Positions 26,879 to 35,226 of a DNA stretch of 64,000 nt are shown here, piece after piece. The DNA is from Acidaminococcus intestini DSM 21505 (lineage in GTDB: Bacteria > Bacillota > Negativicutes > Acidaminococcales > Acidaminococcaceae). Within the stretch, counting starts at the first letter, position 1. Every line of letters begins with the position of its first letter. The stretch is taken from NCBI RefSeq assembly GCF_000425045.1, contig NZ_AULA01000001.1, positions 1 through 64,000 on the forward strand. The letters run 5' to 3'. The notes under the pieces were generated by a model. The model was given only the letters and a program-made list of their open reading frames with translations, had not been told where the DNA came from and ran no database searches. The position numbers were made by a program, and so were the translations under genes.

Positions 26879-26908
26879 AGTATAGCATAGTCATTCAACG
26901 CTCGTCAA
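26879..26908 (-). promoter_or_regulatory. extended -10 promoter of the haem operon
   Basis: The minus strand reads TTGACG (26903-26908), 18 nt, then TATACT (26879-26884) with an upstream TGC, i.e. an extended -10. The downstream palindrome would block it when bound. The leader to the ATG at 26789 is about 80 nt and contains further partial TTAGTT half-sites at 26801-26830. Confidence 0.7.
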
Positions 26909-26931
26909 CATTCACCGCGATGAGAAACAGG

Positions 26932-26961
26932 AAAAGGACCGGGAAAAGTCCCAGTCCTTTG
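26932..26961 (-). terminator. terminator after the intact TonB-dependent receptor gene
   Basis: The hairpin AAAGGACTGGGA / TCCCGGTCCTTT (minus strand, one mismatch) with a 4-nt loop is followed by TTTTCCTGTTT, starting just past the stop at 26968. It isolates the receptor gene from the haem operon promoter. Confidence 0.7.
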
Positions 26962-26967
26962 GTCTTG

Positions 26968-28917
26968 TTAGAAGGTGAATTCCACGCCGGCCCGCCACGT
27001 GCGTCCATTGATGGAATAAGCATCCGTATCAGGGAACTGCTTGTCAAAGATGTTGTCCACACCTGCATAAAGGTGCGTGTTCCGATTAAGATCCTTGGTA
27101 ACGACAAAGTTTGTTGTACTGTAGGTATAGTTCTTTCCTTCACCGCTTAGATAATCCCGATACCACGTATTGTAGAGGGTGGCACTCCAGGGTTTTTCCT
27201 TACCCGACAGATAGGTCAGTTCGACAATGCCATTGTTGCGGGCCCGGCCCGTCAGGCGGGTATTGGTTTCACTGTTTTTCGCATCGAGGTAGGTATAGGT
27301 TGCTCTGGCGCTCCAGTGATCATCAAAACGGTAATTGTATTCGCCTTCAATTCCATTCATTTCCATCTTGTTCACGTTGACGTATTGGTAGCGCGTGGTC
27401 GACCCAAAGCGCCCGATGAGCTGGGTATCGATGAGGTTATCAATCTTGTTGTGGAAGTAAGAGAGTTTCCCGCTGCTCTTGCCTTTTTCCGCTTCGATGC
27501 CAATATCAAAGGTGCGGGATTTTTCCGGTTCCAGTGCATCATTCCCCCAGACCTGATAGGAGAAGCGGCCGAAATTGTGTTCCATGCGGGAATAAAGTTC
27601 GAAGATGGTCGGTGCGCGGTAGCCGAGACCATAGTTCAGTTTGACCCGTGCCGCATCACTAAATTCATAAGTTAGGCCGGCCCGCGGGGAAAGTTGGGCG
27701 CCGAAGCTGTCGAAATGATCCCAGCGTACGGAAGGAACGAAGAAGAGCTTCTCCGTCAGCTGCCATTCATCCTGGAGGTAGGCGGCATAGGAATCCATGC
27801 TCTGTTCGGAGTAGATACTGGAAAGCCCCAAATAGTTTTCTACCCGGTTGTGACCTTCAATGGTGCCAAGACGCGTTCCCCCAACTTTCTGATGGCGGTA
27901 TTCGCCGCCAAAGGTGATGGCATGGTCCTCATTGGGACGATAGGTGTTCTTTGCTTCCGTCACGGTCGTTTCATACTTGGCATGGTCAAAGCCCGTCCAA
28001 TTGCCGCCCCGCGACGTGCGGGATTCCTTACCCAGCCGGTCATAGTAGACCTGGAATTCATAGTCGTTTTTATCATCAAAGCCAAAGTATTTCACATGAT
28101 AGTCCTGACGGTTATTGTCGTACCAAGTCGTCGAATCAGGCGTCCCCGACGTAAAGGTGCGATACTGTTCCTTCAGGAAGGAAACCCCTGCTTCAATCCC
28201 GGAATGGTCGTCAAAACGATAGGTGCTGTTGAAATTGAGATACCGGCGCGGACCATACATGTTGGTGCTGCCGTCCGTATCGATTTTGCGTACATCGCGC
28301 ACGTTAAAGTCCACATTCATATTGAACTTACCCACGTTGCCCGTGGAAACGCCGCCATAAACGGATTGTTCCCGGCCGCCCAAGTCCGTTCCGACATAAC
28401 CGCCGGCTTTCTGGTTTTTCTTCGTGATGATGTTGATGACGCCGCCCATGGCGTCACTCCCATAAAGAGCGGAGCCAGAGCCGCGGACAATCTCAATGCG
28501 GTCAACGGAGTGGATGTTCATGCGGTTCAGCTCATAGACATTCATGGTTTGCCCTGAATCCTCACTTGCCAGGCGCCGCCCATCCACAAGGATCAGGGTG
28601 GCATTCGTACCCATGCCGCGCAGGGAAACATTGTTGCCGACCATGGCGGCTTCCTGCACGTCAAGCCCGTTTACGAGCTTTAACGCATCGCGGACATTAT
28701 AAGCCCCTTTTTCTTTCATTTCTTCCTGGGTGATGACTTCCGTCGACATAGGCACTTTCTTTTCTTCAAGTTTGGTCTTGGTCGCCGTAACAACTGTTTC
28801 TCCTAGGTCATAGGTCGGCAGGGACTGACTTGCACAAGCCGTACGATACGTACCAAAAAGCAAGGAAAATAAGACGCCAAGGGTGAGTATCCGGTTCATT
28901 TTATACTGGTTCTGCAT
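26968..28917 (-). CDS. TonB-dependent outer-membrane receptor (haem/siderophore type)
   Basis: 649 aa from the ATG at 28917, 8 nt after GGAGG; the reading frame extends 35 codons upstream without a better site. It has a signal peptide (about 1-31), a TonB box GETVVTATK, a plug domain with VSLRGMGTNATLILVDGRRL and SALYGSDAMGGVINIITKK, then a 22-strand-type barrel ending in GVEFTF with a terminal Phe for BAM recognition. It resembles HmuR/ShuA/CirA receptors; haem is the likely ligand from the neighbouring operon. It is transcribed alone from its own operator-bearing promoter and is the intact paralogue of the broken gene at 17615-19574. Confidence 0.9.
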   Translation of the reverse strand: MQNQYKMNRILTLGVLFSLLFGTYRTACASQSLPTYDLGETVVTATKTKLEEKKVPMSTEVITQEEMKEKGAYNVRDALKLVNGLDVQEAAMVGNNVSLRGMGTNATLILVDGRRLASEDSGQTMNVYELNRMNIHSVDRIEIVRGSGSALYGSDAMGGVINIITKKNQKAGGYVGTDLGGREQSVYGGVSTGNVGKFNMNVDFNVRDVRKIDTDGSTNMYGPRRYLNFNSTYRFDDHSGIEAGVSFLKEQYRTFTSGTPDSTTWYDNNRQDYHVKYFGFDDKNDYEFQVYYDRLGKESRTSRGGNWTGFDHAKYETTVTEAKNTYRPNEDHAITFGGEYRHQKVGGTRLGTIEGHNRVENYLGLSSIYSEQSMDSYAAYLQDEWQLTEKLFFVPSVRWDHFDSFGAQLSPRAGLTYEFSDAARVKLNYGLGYRAPTIFELYSRMEHNFGRFSYQVWGNDALEPEKSRTFDIGIEAEKGKSSGKLSYFHNKIDNLIDTQLIGRFGSTTRYQYVNVNKMEMNGIEGEYNYRFDDHWSARATYTYLDAKNSETNTRLTGRARNNGIVELTYLSGKEKPWSATLYNTWYRDYLSGEGKNYTYSTTNFVVTKDLNRNTHLYAGVDNIFDKQFPDTDAYSINGRTWRAGVEFTF

Positions 28918-29032
28918 CAAAGGCTCCTCCATCCTGGAATGATTGTTCTTACCTGCTCCATCTTCCATCATCTGTAAAAGCGTTGCAGGTCGCGCTCGTT
29001 CCCTCTTTATAGGGAACACCAAAAAGGCATAG

Positions 29033-29046
29033 TTAGTTTATACTAA
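29033..29046. promoter_or_regulatory. second TTAGTT-type palindrome in the receptor leader
   Basis: TTAGTTTATACTAA is an imperfect copy of the TTAGTTATAACTAA operator, about 55 bp further downstream of the receptor promoter. It may give cooperative binding with the upstream site. A small hairpin, GTTCCCT...AGGGAAC, lies next to it at 28998-29017. Confidence 0.45.
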
Positions 29047-29096
29047 TATAAGCCGATAAGAGTCTCCTTGTTTCCTCTCGTTTTACTAGCTGCATA

Positions 29097-29112
29097 GTTA
29101 GTTATAACTAAC
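29097..29112. promoter_or_regulatory. perfect 16-bp operator palindrome, receptor gene
   Basis: GTTAGTTATAACTAAC is a perfect inverted repeat 7 bp past the -10 box of the receptor promoter. It matches the haem-operon operator at 12 of the 14 core positions or better, so both units are probably repressed by the same metal- or haem-responsive regulator. Confidence 0.7.
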
Positions 29113-29119
29113 CTTGCAT

Positions 29120-29148
29120 ACTATAGCATGTCTTTTTCGTTCCGTCAA
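29120..29148 (-). promoter_or_regulatory. extended -10 promoter of the TonB-dependent receptor gene
   Basis: TTGACG (29143-29148), 17 nt, then TGC-TATAGT (-10 at 29120-29125) on the minus strand. The build is almost identical to the haem operon promoter. The leader to the ATG at 28917 is about 195 nt. Confidence 0.7.
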
Positions 29149-29170
29149 CCATTTTTATGAAGAAATGATG

Positions 29171-29199
29171 AAAAAAAAGAGCCGCACGAGGCGGCTCCT
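29171..29199 (-). terminator. terminator after copA
   Basis: The stem GAGCCGC / GCGGCTC with a 5-nt loop is followed by eight U on the minus strand, just after the copA stop at 29213. Confidence 0.85.
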
Positions 29200-29212
29200 T
29201 ACGAGCTATCCG

Positions 29213-31984
29213 TTATTTCAGTTCATATCCGGCTTTTTCGATGACGGCCCTTGCAGCCTCATGGTCAAGCGGAGCAGAAAGGACAACTTGAACTTCACCC
29301 GTTTCATGGGAAGGCATGGCACTTACTACAGAAGGCAGGCTTTCGAGGGCTTTTTTCACCCGGCCTTCACAGTGGGCACACATCATGCCCGTTACATGAA
29401 GGGTCTCTTTTTCCTCTCCTGCACTCATGATTCCTCCATAGCGATAACCGGCCTTTATTACAGCTGCTTCGGCGGCTTTTTCGTCAAGGGGCGCCGAAAG
29501 TACAATATGGACCTTATTTTGCGTATGGTCCGCCACAGCACTTACTACGCCGGGCAGGGCTTCAAGAGCCTTTTTCACATGAGCCTCACAGTGACTGCAG
29601 GTCATCCCTGTCACGACAAGATCTTCTTTCAGGGCAGCGCTCGGCACTTGTTCCGCCGCTTTTTTCTTCTGGGAAGCGGCTTTTTGAACGGAGACAGGCC
29701 CCACTTCTACATGGTACTTTGCCTTATCTCCCGAAGCATCATGGATCTTCGTAAGGTTCAGACGCAAGGCATTCATGCAGACCGTAAAGCTCGACAGGCT
29801 CATAGCAGCGGCGCCCACCATGGGGTTCATCTTAATGCCGGGGATGAGACCCGCGGCAAGAGGAATGCAGATGACATTGTAGAAGAAGGCCCAGAAAAGA
29901 TTTTCGTGGATGTTCCTGACGGTACTGCGGCTAAGACGCACGGCGGCGGAAACGTCGGTCAGTTTGCTGTTCATGAGCACGATATCGGCCGAATCAATGG
30001 CGACATCGGCACCGGCACCGATGGCAATACCAATATCAGCACGGGTAAGGGCCGGCGCGTCGTTGATGCCGTCACCCACCATGGCAACCCTGCCATATTT
30101 CTGGAGCTCACGGATGACCGTTTCCTTTCCATCGGGCAGCACACCGGCAATGACACGGTCCACACCGGCTTCGCGGCCAATGCTTTCTGCCGTCTTTTCA
30201 TTGTCCCCTGTTAGCATGACTACGGTAAGGCCCATTTTCTGCAGTTCCTTGATGGCCTTGGGAGAATCTTCCTTGATGACGTCAGCGACAGCAATCATAC
30301 CGATAACAGTCCCATCAAGGGCAAAAAGAAGCGGTGTCCGGCCTTTTTCGGCCAGCGCTTCAGCCTGCCTTTCCAAAGATGGATCCAGACGGGCACTTCC
30401 TTTTATATAGCTAAGACTGCCGCCAAGAAGGACAGAGTCTCCTTTTTTTGCCGTCAGGCCATTGCCGGGGAGGATGGAAAAGTCATCGACGGCTTCTGCG
30501 GCAAGCTTCCGGGAAAGGGCTTCTTCCACAACGGCTTTGGCAAGGGGATGTTCGGATTTTTGTTCCAGGTCATAGGCAAGCTGGAGGAGGGTCCTTTCCG
30601 TTACGCCTGCAGCGGGAACAAGGTCTGTGACTTTCGGCTGTCCCTTGGTAATGGTTCCCGTCTTATCAAGGGCCACAATGCTCACTTTCCCCGCGATTTC
30701 AAGGGATTCACTGGTTTTAAAGAGGATGCCATTTTTGGCGCCGACACCATTTCCCACCATGATGGCAACCGGCGTTGCAAGACCCAGGGCACAAGGACAG
30801 GCCACCACGAGAATGGCGATGCCGCGGGCAATCGCCTCTCCAAAGGAAGCTCCGACAAAGAGCCAGCCTGCGGTGGCAATCACGGCAAGGGCAATGATGG
30901 TCGGGACAAAGTACATGGAAACTGTATCGGCAATACGGGCTATAGGTGCCTTCGTCGCCGACGCGTCGCTCACAAGCTTGATGATCTGGGACAGGGTCGT
31001 GTCCTCACCGACGCGAGTGGCACGGCATTCCAGGTAGCCCGATTGGTTTGTTGTGGCCGTCTGCACCTTATCACCGGGCTTTTTGTCAACGGGCAGGCTT
31101 TCCCCCGTCAGGGCCGCTTCGTTGACAGCACTGGTCCCTTTGATGACATCCCCATCAACGGGGATGTTTTCCCCCGGACGAACAACAAAAACATCGCCAA
31201 TCTTCACTGTCTCGATGGGAACGGTCGTTTCCTTGCCATCAATAAGCAAGGTGGCTGTCTTAGGCGCCATCTTCATGAGGCCCTTGAGAGCGTCCGTCGT
31301 GCGGCCCTTGGAAATGGATTCCAAGGTCTTTCCCACCGTAATGAGGGCAGGAATCATGGCGGCCGATTCGAAGTAAAGGTCCTGCATATAACGCATCATG
31401 AGTTCCTGCTGCGCCGCACCATGCGTGCCAAGGTACGTGATATCATACAGGACATAGAGGCTCCACAGGAAAGATACACCCGAGCCCAAGGCAACAAGGG
31501 TATCCATGTTGGGGGCCAGATGCTTCATGCTCTTGAAACCGCTGATGAAAAAGGCGCGGTTGATGAACATAACGATGAGAGCAAGGAGCAGCTGCGTAAT
31601 GCCCATGCCGTAAAGGTTCCCATCAAGGAAGGCTGGCAGCGGAAAATGGAGCATATTGTGCCCCATGGTCAGATACATGAGGACGAGCAGAAAACCAATG
31701 GAATAGACGAGACGCCGCTTCAGTTTAGGCGTTTCCGTATCCTTTAAGGCGTCATCAGAAGCAGGCTTTGCGCTCGTACCGTCCGTCCCTTTGGGAGACG
31801 CACCATACCCTGCATCTTCTACAGCCTTGATGATGGCTTCATTCGTCGCGTCCCCTTCGACGCCCATGCTGTTTGTTAAAAGGGAGACAGACACACTTGT
31901 AACGCCGGGCACGCCGGCGACGGCCTTTTCTACGTGGGCCTGACAGGAAGCACAGGTCATGCCCTCGACCTTGAATTGTTTCAT
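29213..31984 (-). CDS. copA: copper-exporting P1B-type ATPase with three HMA domains
   Basis: 923 aa, longer than the usual 740-830. It has an N-terminal heavy-metal domain (MTCASCQAH, Cys11/Cys14), eight predicted membrane helices, the copper-site CPC (396-398), the phosphorylation motif DKTGT (440-444), TGDNEKTA and [12 protein letters not shown]. After the last membrane helices two further HMA domains follow (MTCSHCEAH near 795 and MMCAHCEGR near 865), each with a CxxC. C-terminal HMA domains in this position are unusual, as if two CopZ-like chaperones had been fused on. It exports Cu(I) from the cytoplasm. It has its own promoter with a CsoR-like operator, so it is not part of the haem operon. 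Confidence 0.93.
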   Translation of the reverse strand: MKQFKVEGMTCASCQAHVEKAVAGVPGVTSVSVSLLTNSMGVEGDATNEAIIKAVEDAGYGASPKGTDGTSAKPASDDALKDTETPKLKRRLVYSIGFLLVLMYLTMGHNMLHFPLPAFLDGNLYGMGITQLLLALIVMFINRAFFISGFKSMKHLAPNMDTLVALGSGVSFLWSLYVLYDITYLGTHGAAQQELMMRYMQDLYFESAAMIPALITVGKTLESISKGRTTDALKGLMKMAPKTATLLIDGKETTVPIETVKIGDVFVVRPGENIPVDGDVIKGTSAVNEAALTGESLPVDKKPGDKVQTATTNQSGYLECRATRVGEDTTLSQIIKLVSDASATKAPIARIADTVSMYFVPTIIALAVIATAGWLFVGASFGEAIARGIAILVVACPCALGLATPVAIMVGNGVGAKNGILFKTSESLEIAGKVSIVALDKTGTITKGQPKVTDLVPAAGVTERTLLQLAYDLEQKSEHPLAKAVVEEALSRKLAAEAVDDFSILPGNGLTAKKGDSVLLGGSLSYIKGSARLDPSLERQAEALAEKGRTPLLFALDGTVIGMIAVADVIKEDSPKAIKELQKMGLTVVMLTGDNEKTAESIGREAGVDRVIAGVLPDGKETVIRELQKYGRVAMVGDGINDAPALTRADIGIAIGAGADVAIDSADIVLMNSKLTDVSAAVRLSRSTVRNIHENLFWAFFYNVICIPLAAGLIPGIKMNPMVGAAAMSLSSFTVCMNALRLNLTKIHDASGDKAKYHVEVGPVSVQKAASQKKKAAEQVPSAALKEDLVVTGMTCSHCEAHVKKALEALPGVVSAVADHTQNKVHIVLSAPLDEKAAEAAVIKAGYRYGGIMSAGEEKETLHVTGMMCAHCEGRVKKALESLPSVVSAMPSHETGEVQVVLSAPLDHEAARAVIEKAGYELK

Positions 31985-32014
31985 TGAGGATTCCTCCTTT
32001 GATTCTCATCTACT

Positions 32015-32031
32015 ATACCCTACCATGGTAT
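32015..32031. promoter_or_regulatory. CsoR-like copper operator before copA
   Basis: ATACCCTACCATGGTAT has ATACC/GGTAT arms and resembles the GC-centred dyads bound by CsoR in front of copZA in Firmicutes. It lies just downstream of the predicted transcription start, where a repressor would act. The family assignment is by resemblance only. Confidence 0.5.
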
Positions 32032-32044
32032 TGTTTTCATCCTT

Positions 32045-32073
32045 ATCTTACTCGACAGGTCCCTATTTGTCAA
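32045..32073 (-). promoter_or_regulatory. copA promoter
   Basis: TTGACA (32068-32073) and TAAGAT (32045-32050) are spaced by 17 nt on the minus strand, about 60 nt before the copA ATG at 31984, which itself has AAAGGAGG. Confidence 0.65.
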
Positions 32074-32120
32074 TGGGAAAGACTACTTTTTTGCTAGAAA
32101 TTTGTCATGACTAACTAAAA

Positions 32121-32157
32121 GGAAAAGAAAAAGTCCTGCCAGGTCATGCCTGCAGGA
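32121..32157 (-). terminator. terminator overlapping the dusB stop codon
   Basis: The minus-strand hairpin TCCTGCAGG / CCT-G-GCAGGA is followed by CTTTTTCTTTT. The dusB stop codon TGA lies in the loop, so ribosomes finishing dusB would cover the stem. Confidence 0.7.
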
Positions 32158-33109
32158 GCTTTTCTTCATATTCCCCAAGGACGGCAAGCAGTGCCTCCTC
32201 GGTCTGGGCCTGATTGATGGTATTGCGGTAATAGGCGCTGTGCGGCAGCCCTGTTAGGTACATGGCACCGTGGTGCCGCATTTCCCGGACGCCGACGCGC
32301 TCGCCTTTAAAAAGAATGAGGTCGTGGAGGTGGCGGCGAATCATGGCAAAGCGTTCCTGAACGGAAACAGGAGAAATCGCTTTTCCATGCAAAAGGGCCT
32401 TCACGTCCCGGAAGATCCAGGGATTGCCTTCGGCGCCACGAGCAATCATGACACCGTCGCAGCCCGTTTCTTCCTTCATGCGCAGAGCATCTTCGGCGTG
32501 GAAGATATCACCGTTGCCAAGGACGGGAATCCCGACACTTTCCTTGACGGCGCGGATGATGTCCCAATCTGCCTTTCCTTGGTAGAACTGGGCCCGCGTC
32601 CTGCCGTGGACACAAACAGCGCTGACGCCGGCCTTTTCTGCCATTTGGGCAATCACAGCGGCATTTTTATGGGCCTCATCCCAACCGGCCCGGAACTTAA
32701 CCGTTACGGGGATCGAAACGGCGTCCACAAGGGCGGCGAGAATGGCATAGACCTTGTCCGGGTCCTTCATGAGAGCGGACCCTTCGCCATTTGAAACAAT
32801 CTTATGGACGGGGCAGCCCATATTGACATCAATCATATCGGCGCCGCGTGATTCAACAATCTTTCCTGCGGCGGCAAGTTCCGACGGAACGGAACCAAAA
32901 AGCTGAATCGCCGTCGGATGCTCCTTGGGATCGATAGTGAGCATGGCAAAGGTCTTTTGATTCTTATATAAAAGGGCCTTGGCACTCACCATCTCAGATA
33001 CCGTATAGTCCGCCCCATTTTCCCGGCAGATGACGCGAAAGGGCAGATCCGTCACTCCTGCCATGGGCGCCAGGACGACGGGGAAAGGGGGCATTTTGAA
33101 AGAAAACAT
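32144..33109 (-). CDS. dusB: tRNA-dihydrouridine synthase (DusB family)
   Basis: 321 aa from the ATG at 33109, 5 nt after GGAGG (the ATG at 33121 is also in frame). FMN-binding TIM barrel with LAPMAGVTDLPFR, the catalytic-loop NMGCPVHKIVSNGEGSAL (Cys conserved), VKFRAGWD, VHGRTRAQFY and ARGAEGNPWIF. It reduces uridine in the tRNA D-loop with NADPH. It lies about 60 nt after coaX; the order birA-coaX-dusB is common in Firmicutes. Confidence 0.93.
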   Translation of the reverse strand: MFSFKMPPFPVVLAPMAGVTDLPFRVICRENGADYTVSEMVSAKALLYKNQKTFAMLTIDPKEHPTAIQLFGSVPSELAAAGKIVESRGADMIDVNMGCPVHKIVSNGEGSALMKDPDKVYAILAALVDAVSIPVTVKFRAGWDEAHKNAAVIAQMAEKAGVSAVCVHGRTRAQFYQGKADWDIIRAVKESVGIPVLGNGDIFHAEDALRMKEETGCDGVMIARGAEGNPWIFRDVKALLHGKAISPVSVQERFAMIRRHLHDLILFKGERVGVREMRHHGAMYLTGLPHSAYYRNTINQAQTEEALLAVLGEYEEKLLQA

Positions 33110-33132
33110 ACCTTCCTCCATGGATAAAAGAA

Positions 33133-33162
33133 GCGGCGTTTCCGCTTATGGAAAAACGCCGC
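33133..33162 (-). terminator. hairpin after coaX
   Basis: A 9-bp stem GCGGCGTTT / AAACGCCGC, followed on the minus strand by a weak U-tract (CTTCTTTTAT). It may reduce rather than stop read-through from coaX into dusB. Confidence 0.5.
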
Positions 33163-33173
33163 CAGAACTTGCT

Positions 33174-33950
33174 CTATTGTTTGCGGTTCATCTTGTGAAG
33201 GATCAGGAGTCCTTCCAAGGTCAGGAACGGTTCGACGACGTCGACAAGTTCCGATTCGGAAGCCATGAGCTTGCCAAAGCCGCCCGTGACAACGACAAAG
33301 GCCTGCCCGCCCAATTCTTTTTTCATACGCGTAATGATGCCGTCCATTTGGCCAACAAAACCAAAGATGACACCGCTGCGCATGGCATGGATCGTATCAT
33401 GGCAAATGGCCATTTTCGGTTTGATCAGTTCAATGCGGGGCAGCTTGGCCGCTTTTTGGAAAAGGGCTTCCGTTGAAATGCCAATGCCCGGAGCAATGGC
33501 ACCACCCAGATATTCCCCATCAGGACGGAGGGCACAGAACGTCGTTGCCGTACCAAAGTCAATAATGATGAGGTTGCCTTTATCGCCATACATATGGTGG
33601 GCAGCCACCGCATTGACGATACGGTCCGCACCGATTTCATTGGGATGGTCATAGTCAAGCTTAAGGCCCGTGTTGCAGTTACTGGTAACAACAAAGGGCG
33701 TAATGCCGAAATAGCGTTTGCACATATTGCAGAGAGGCACCAGAAGGGGCGGAACAACGGTGGAAACGATGATGTCCTTGACGGCCTTCATATCGACACC
33801 GCCAGCCTGGAACATGCTGCCTAGGATAATGCCGAATTCATCGCTTGTCCGAGAACGGCTGCTGGACAGTCTCCAGTGAGCAATCCATTCCTTTCCGTCG
33901 TGCACGCCAACGACGATGTTTGTGTTGCCAATATCCATTACCATTAACAT
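33174..33950 (-). CDS. coaX: type III pantothenate kinase
   Basis: 258 aa from the ATG at 33950, 11 nt after AAGGAGG; the 30-codon upstream extension is discarded. ASKHA fold with MDIGNTNIVVG (P-loop of the family), HPNEIGADRIVNAVAA, DFGTATTF and GGAIAPGIGISTEAL. It makes 4'-phosphopantothenate, the first step of coenzyme A synthesis, in the cytoplasm and is insensitive to CoA feedback in characterised members. Confidence 0.93.
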   Translation of the reverse strand: MLMVMDIGNTNIVVGVHDGKEWIAHWRLSSSRSRTSDEFGIILGSMFQAGGVDMKAVKDIIVSTVVPPLLVPLCNMCKRYFGITPFVVTSNCNTGLKLDYDHPNEIGADRIVNAVAAHHMYGDKGNLIIIDFGTATTFCALRPDGEYLGGAIAPGIGISTEALFQKAAKLPRIELIKPKMAICHDTIHAMRSGVIFGFVGQMDGIITRMKKELGGQAFVVVTGGFGKLMASESELVDVVEPFLTLEGLLILHKMNRKQ

Positions 33951-34105
33951 GAGATGAGTTTCCTCCTTGGAAAGTTGCGGGTTTTGATGGAATTGTGCAT
34001 ATGGCAGCAGGGGTCCTTCACGCCGTACCGCCTGCCGCATAAACGACTACATTATACCAAAGATAAGGAACTTTGCAAGAAGCGATTCAGTGCCTTGGCA
34101 AAAAC

Positions 34106-34145
34106 ATAGGCAAAAGCGGCGCCTTTCGGCACTTGCTTTGCCTAT
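34106..34145 (-). terminator. terminator after birA
   Basis: On the minus strand ATAGGCAAAGC pairs with GCTTTTGCCTAT around an inner GGC/GCC stem, followed by GTTTTTG. It lies right after the birA stop. Confidence 0.65.
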
Positions 34146-34158
34146 CATTGTTAACCTC

Positions 34159-35154
34159 TTATTGATACTTGCCCTTTCCTTGGGCGGGGCGAATGGAAAC
34201 ATCACCGGCTAGGACCCGCTCCACATGCCCATTTTCGCGGCGCACCAAAAGGGCCCCTTCTTCATCGATGTCCTCAGCTTTTCCTGTATAGGTCGTGTCC
34301 GGGGCGATGACCTTCACCATACGTCCCAAGGTCACGGAATAGCGGCGCCATTCATCGAGAATGGGGCCAAAGCCTTCCTTGAGGACCGTCTCATAGCAAG
34401 TCTCCAGATGATCGAGGACCTTAGCCAAGAGGGCCACCCGATCCGTTGGTTTTTCTGCCACATCATCGATGGAAACGGCAGACTCCCGAAGGGCTTCAGG
34501 GACCATGCTTTGGGGAACGCAGACGTTGATGCCGATGCCAACGACAAGATAGTTGATGTGACCAAATTCAGCACTCATTTCCGTCAGGATGCCTACAAGC
34601 TTGCGTCCTTCAAGCAGAATGTCATTCGGCCATTTGATTTCGGCCTTGACGCCGCACAATTCACGCACAGCGCGGACCACCGCAACGGCAGCAAGAAGGG
34701 TCATCTTGGGGGCTTCCTGAGGCAGGAAGGTTGGTTTTAGCAGCAGAGAGAACCAAAGTCCCTTTCCATAGGGACTGAACCAGCCCCGAGCCAGACGTCC
34801 TTTCCCTACGGACTGTTCCTCAGCCACGCAGACCGTCCCATCAGGAGCGCCCTGAAGAGCCATTTTCTTTAAGAGATCGTTCGTAGAGGGAATGACGTCT
34901 TCATAGGCCATGTTTCGGCCGATAAACCGTGTATGGAGATGGCGGGAAATTTCCTCGGGAAGGAGCTTATTCGGAACGCTCACGAGAACATAGCCCTTTT
35001 TGGTATAGGCCTCGATTCCATAGCCCATTTTCTTGAGGCTCTGGATATGTTTCCAGACCGCCGTTCTTGTAATGCCAAAGTGATTGGCCAGGTCCTGGCC
35101 CGATACGGGCTGGGGTGATTTTTCCCGCAGAAGGTTCAAGATTTCACTGCGCAT
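34159..35154 (-). CDS. birA: bifunctional biotin-protein ligase / biotin operon repressor
   Basis: 331 aa. An N-terminal winged helix (about 15-60, HFGITRTAVWKHIQSLKKMG) indicates DNA binding. The ligase domain has GRLARGWFSPYGKGLWFS (the biotinoyl-AMP loop is GRG-like), KWPNDILLEGRKLVGIL and a C-terminal SH3-like domain (TLGRMVKVIAPDTTYTGKAEDID). It attaches biotin to carboxylase carrier proteins and, in Group II ligases like this, represses biotin genes. No biotin gene is visible in the window. Confidence 0.92.
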   Translation of the reverse strand: MRSEILNLLREKSPQPVSGQDLANHFGITRTAVWKHIQSLKKMGYGIEAYTKKGYVLVSVPNKLLPEEISRHLHTRFIGRNMAYEDVIPSTNDLLKKMALQGAPDGTVCVAEEQSVGKGRLARGWFSPYGKGLWFSLLLKPTFLPQEAPKMTLLAAVAVVRAVRELCGVKAEIKWPNDILLEGRKLVGILTEMSAEFGHINYLVVGIGINVCVPQSMVPEALRESAVSIDDVAEKPTDRVALLAKVLDHLETCYETVLKEGFGPILDEWRRYSVTLGRMVKVIAPDTTYTGKAEDIDEEGALLVRRENGHVERVLAGDVSIRPAQGKGKYQ

Positions 35155-35189
35155 GCATCATCTTCCTTTCTATCTGACCCGTAAAGGAA

Positions 35190-35215
35190 AAGGCGCCTGC
35201 GGCGCCTCTTCCCCT
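35190..35215 (-). terminator. terminator after ftsH
   Basis: The stem AGGCGCC / GGCGCCT with a 3-nt loop, followed by TTTCCTTT on the minus strand, between ftsH and birA. Confidence 0.65.
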
Positions 35216-35226
35216 GTTTCCGTCTA

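Noticed and set aside
29114-31747. Long plus-strand frames (366 and 399 codons) across copA
   Set aside because: Antisense shadows of copA; His/Gly-rich translations reflect the complement of copA codons.
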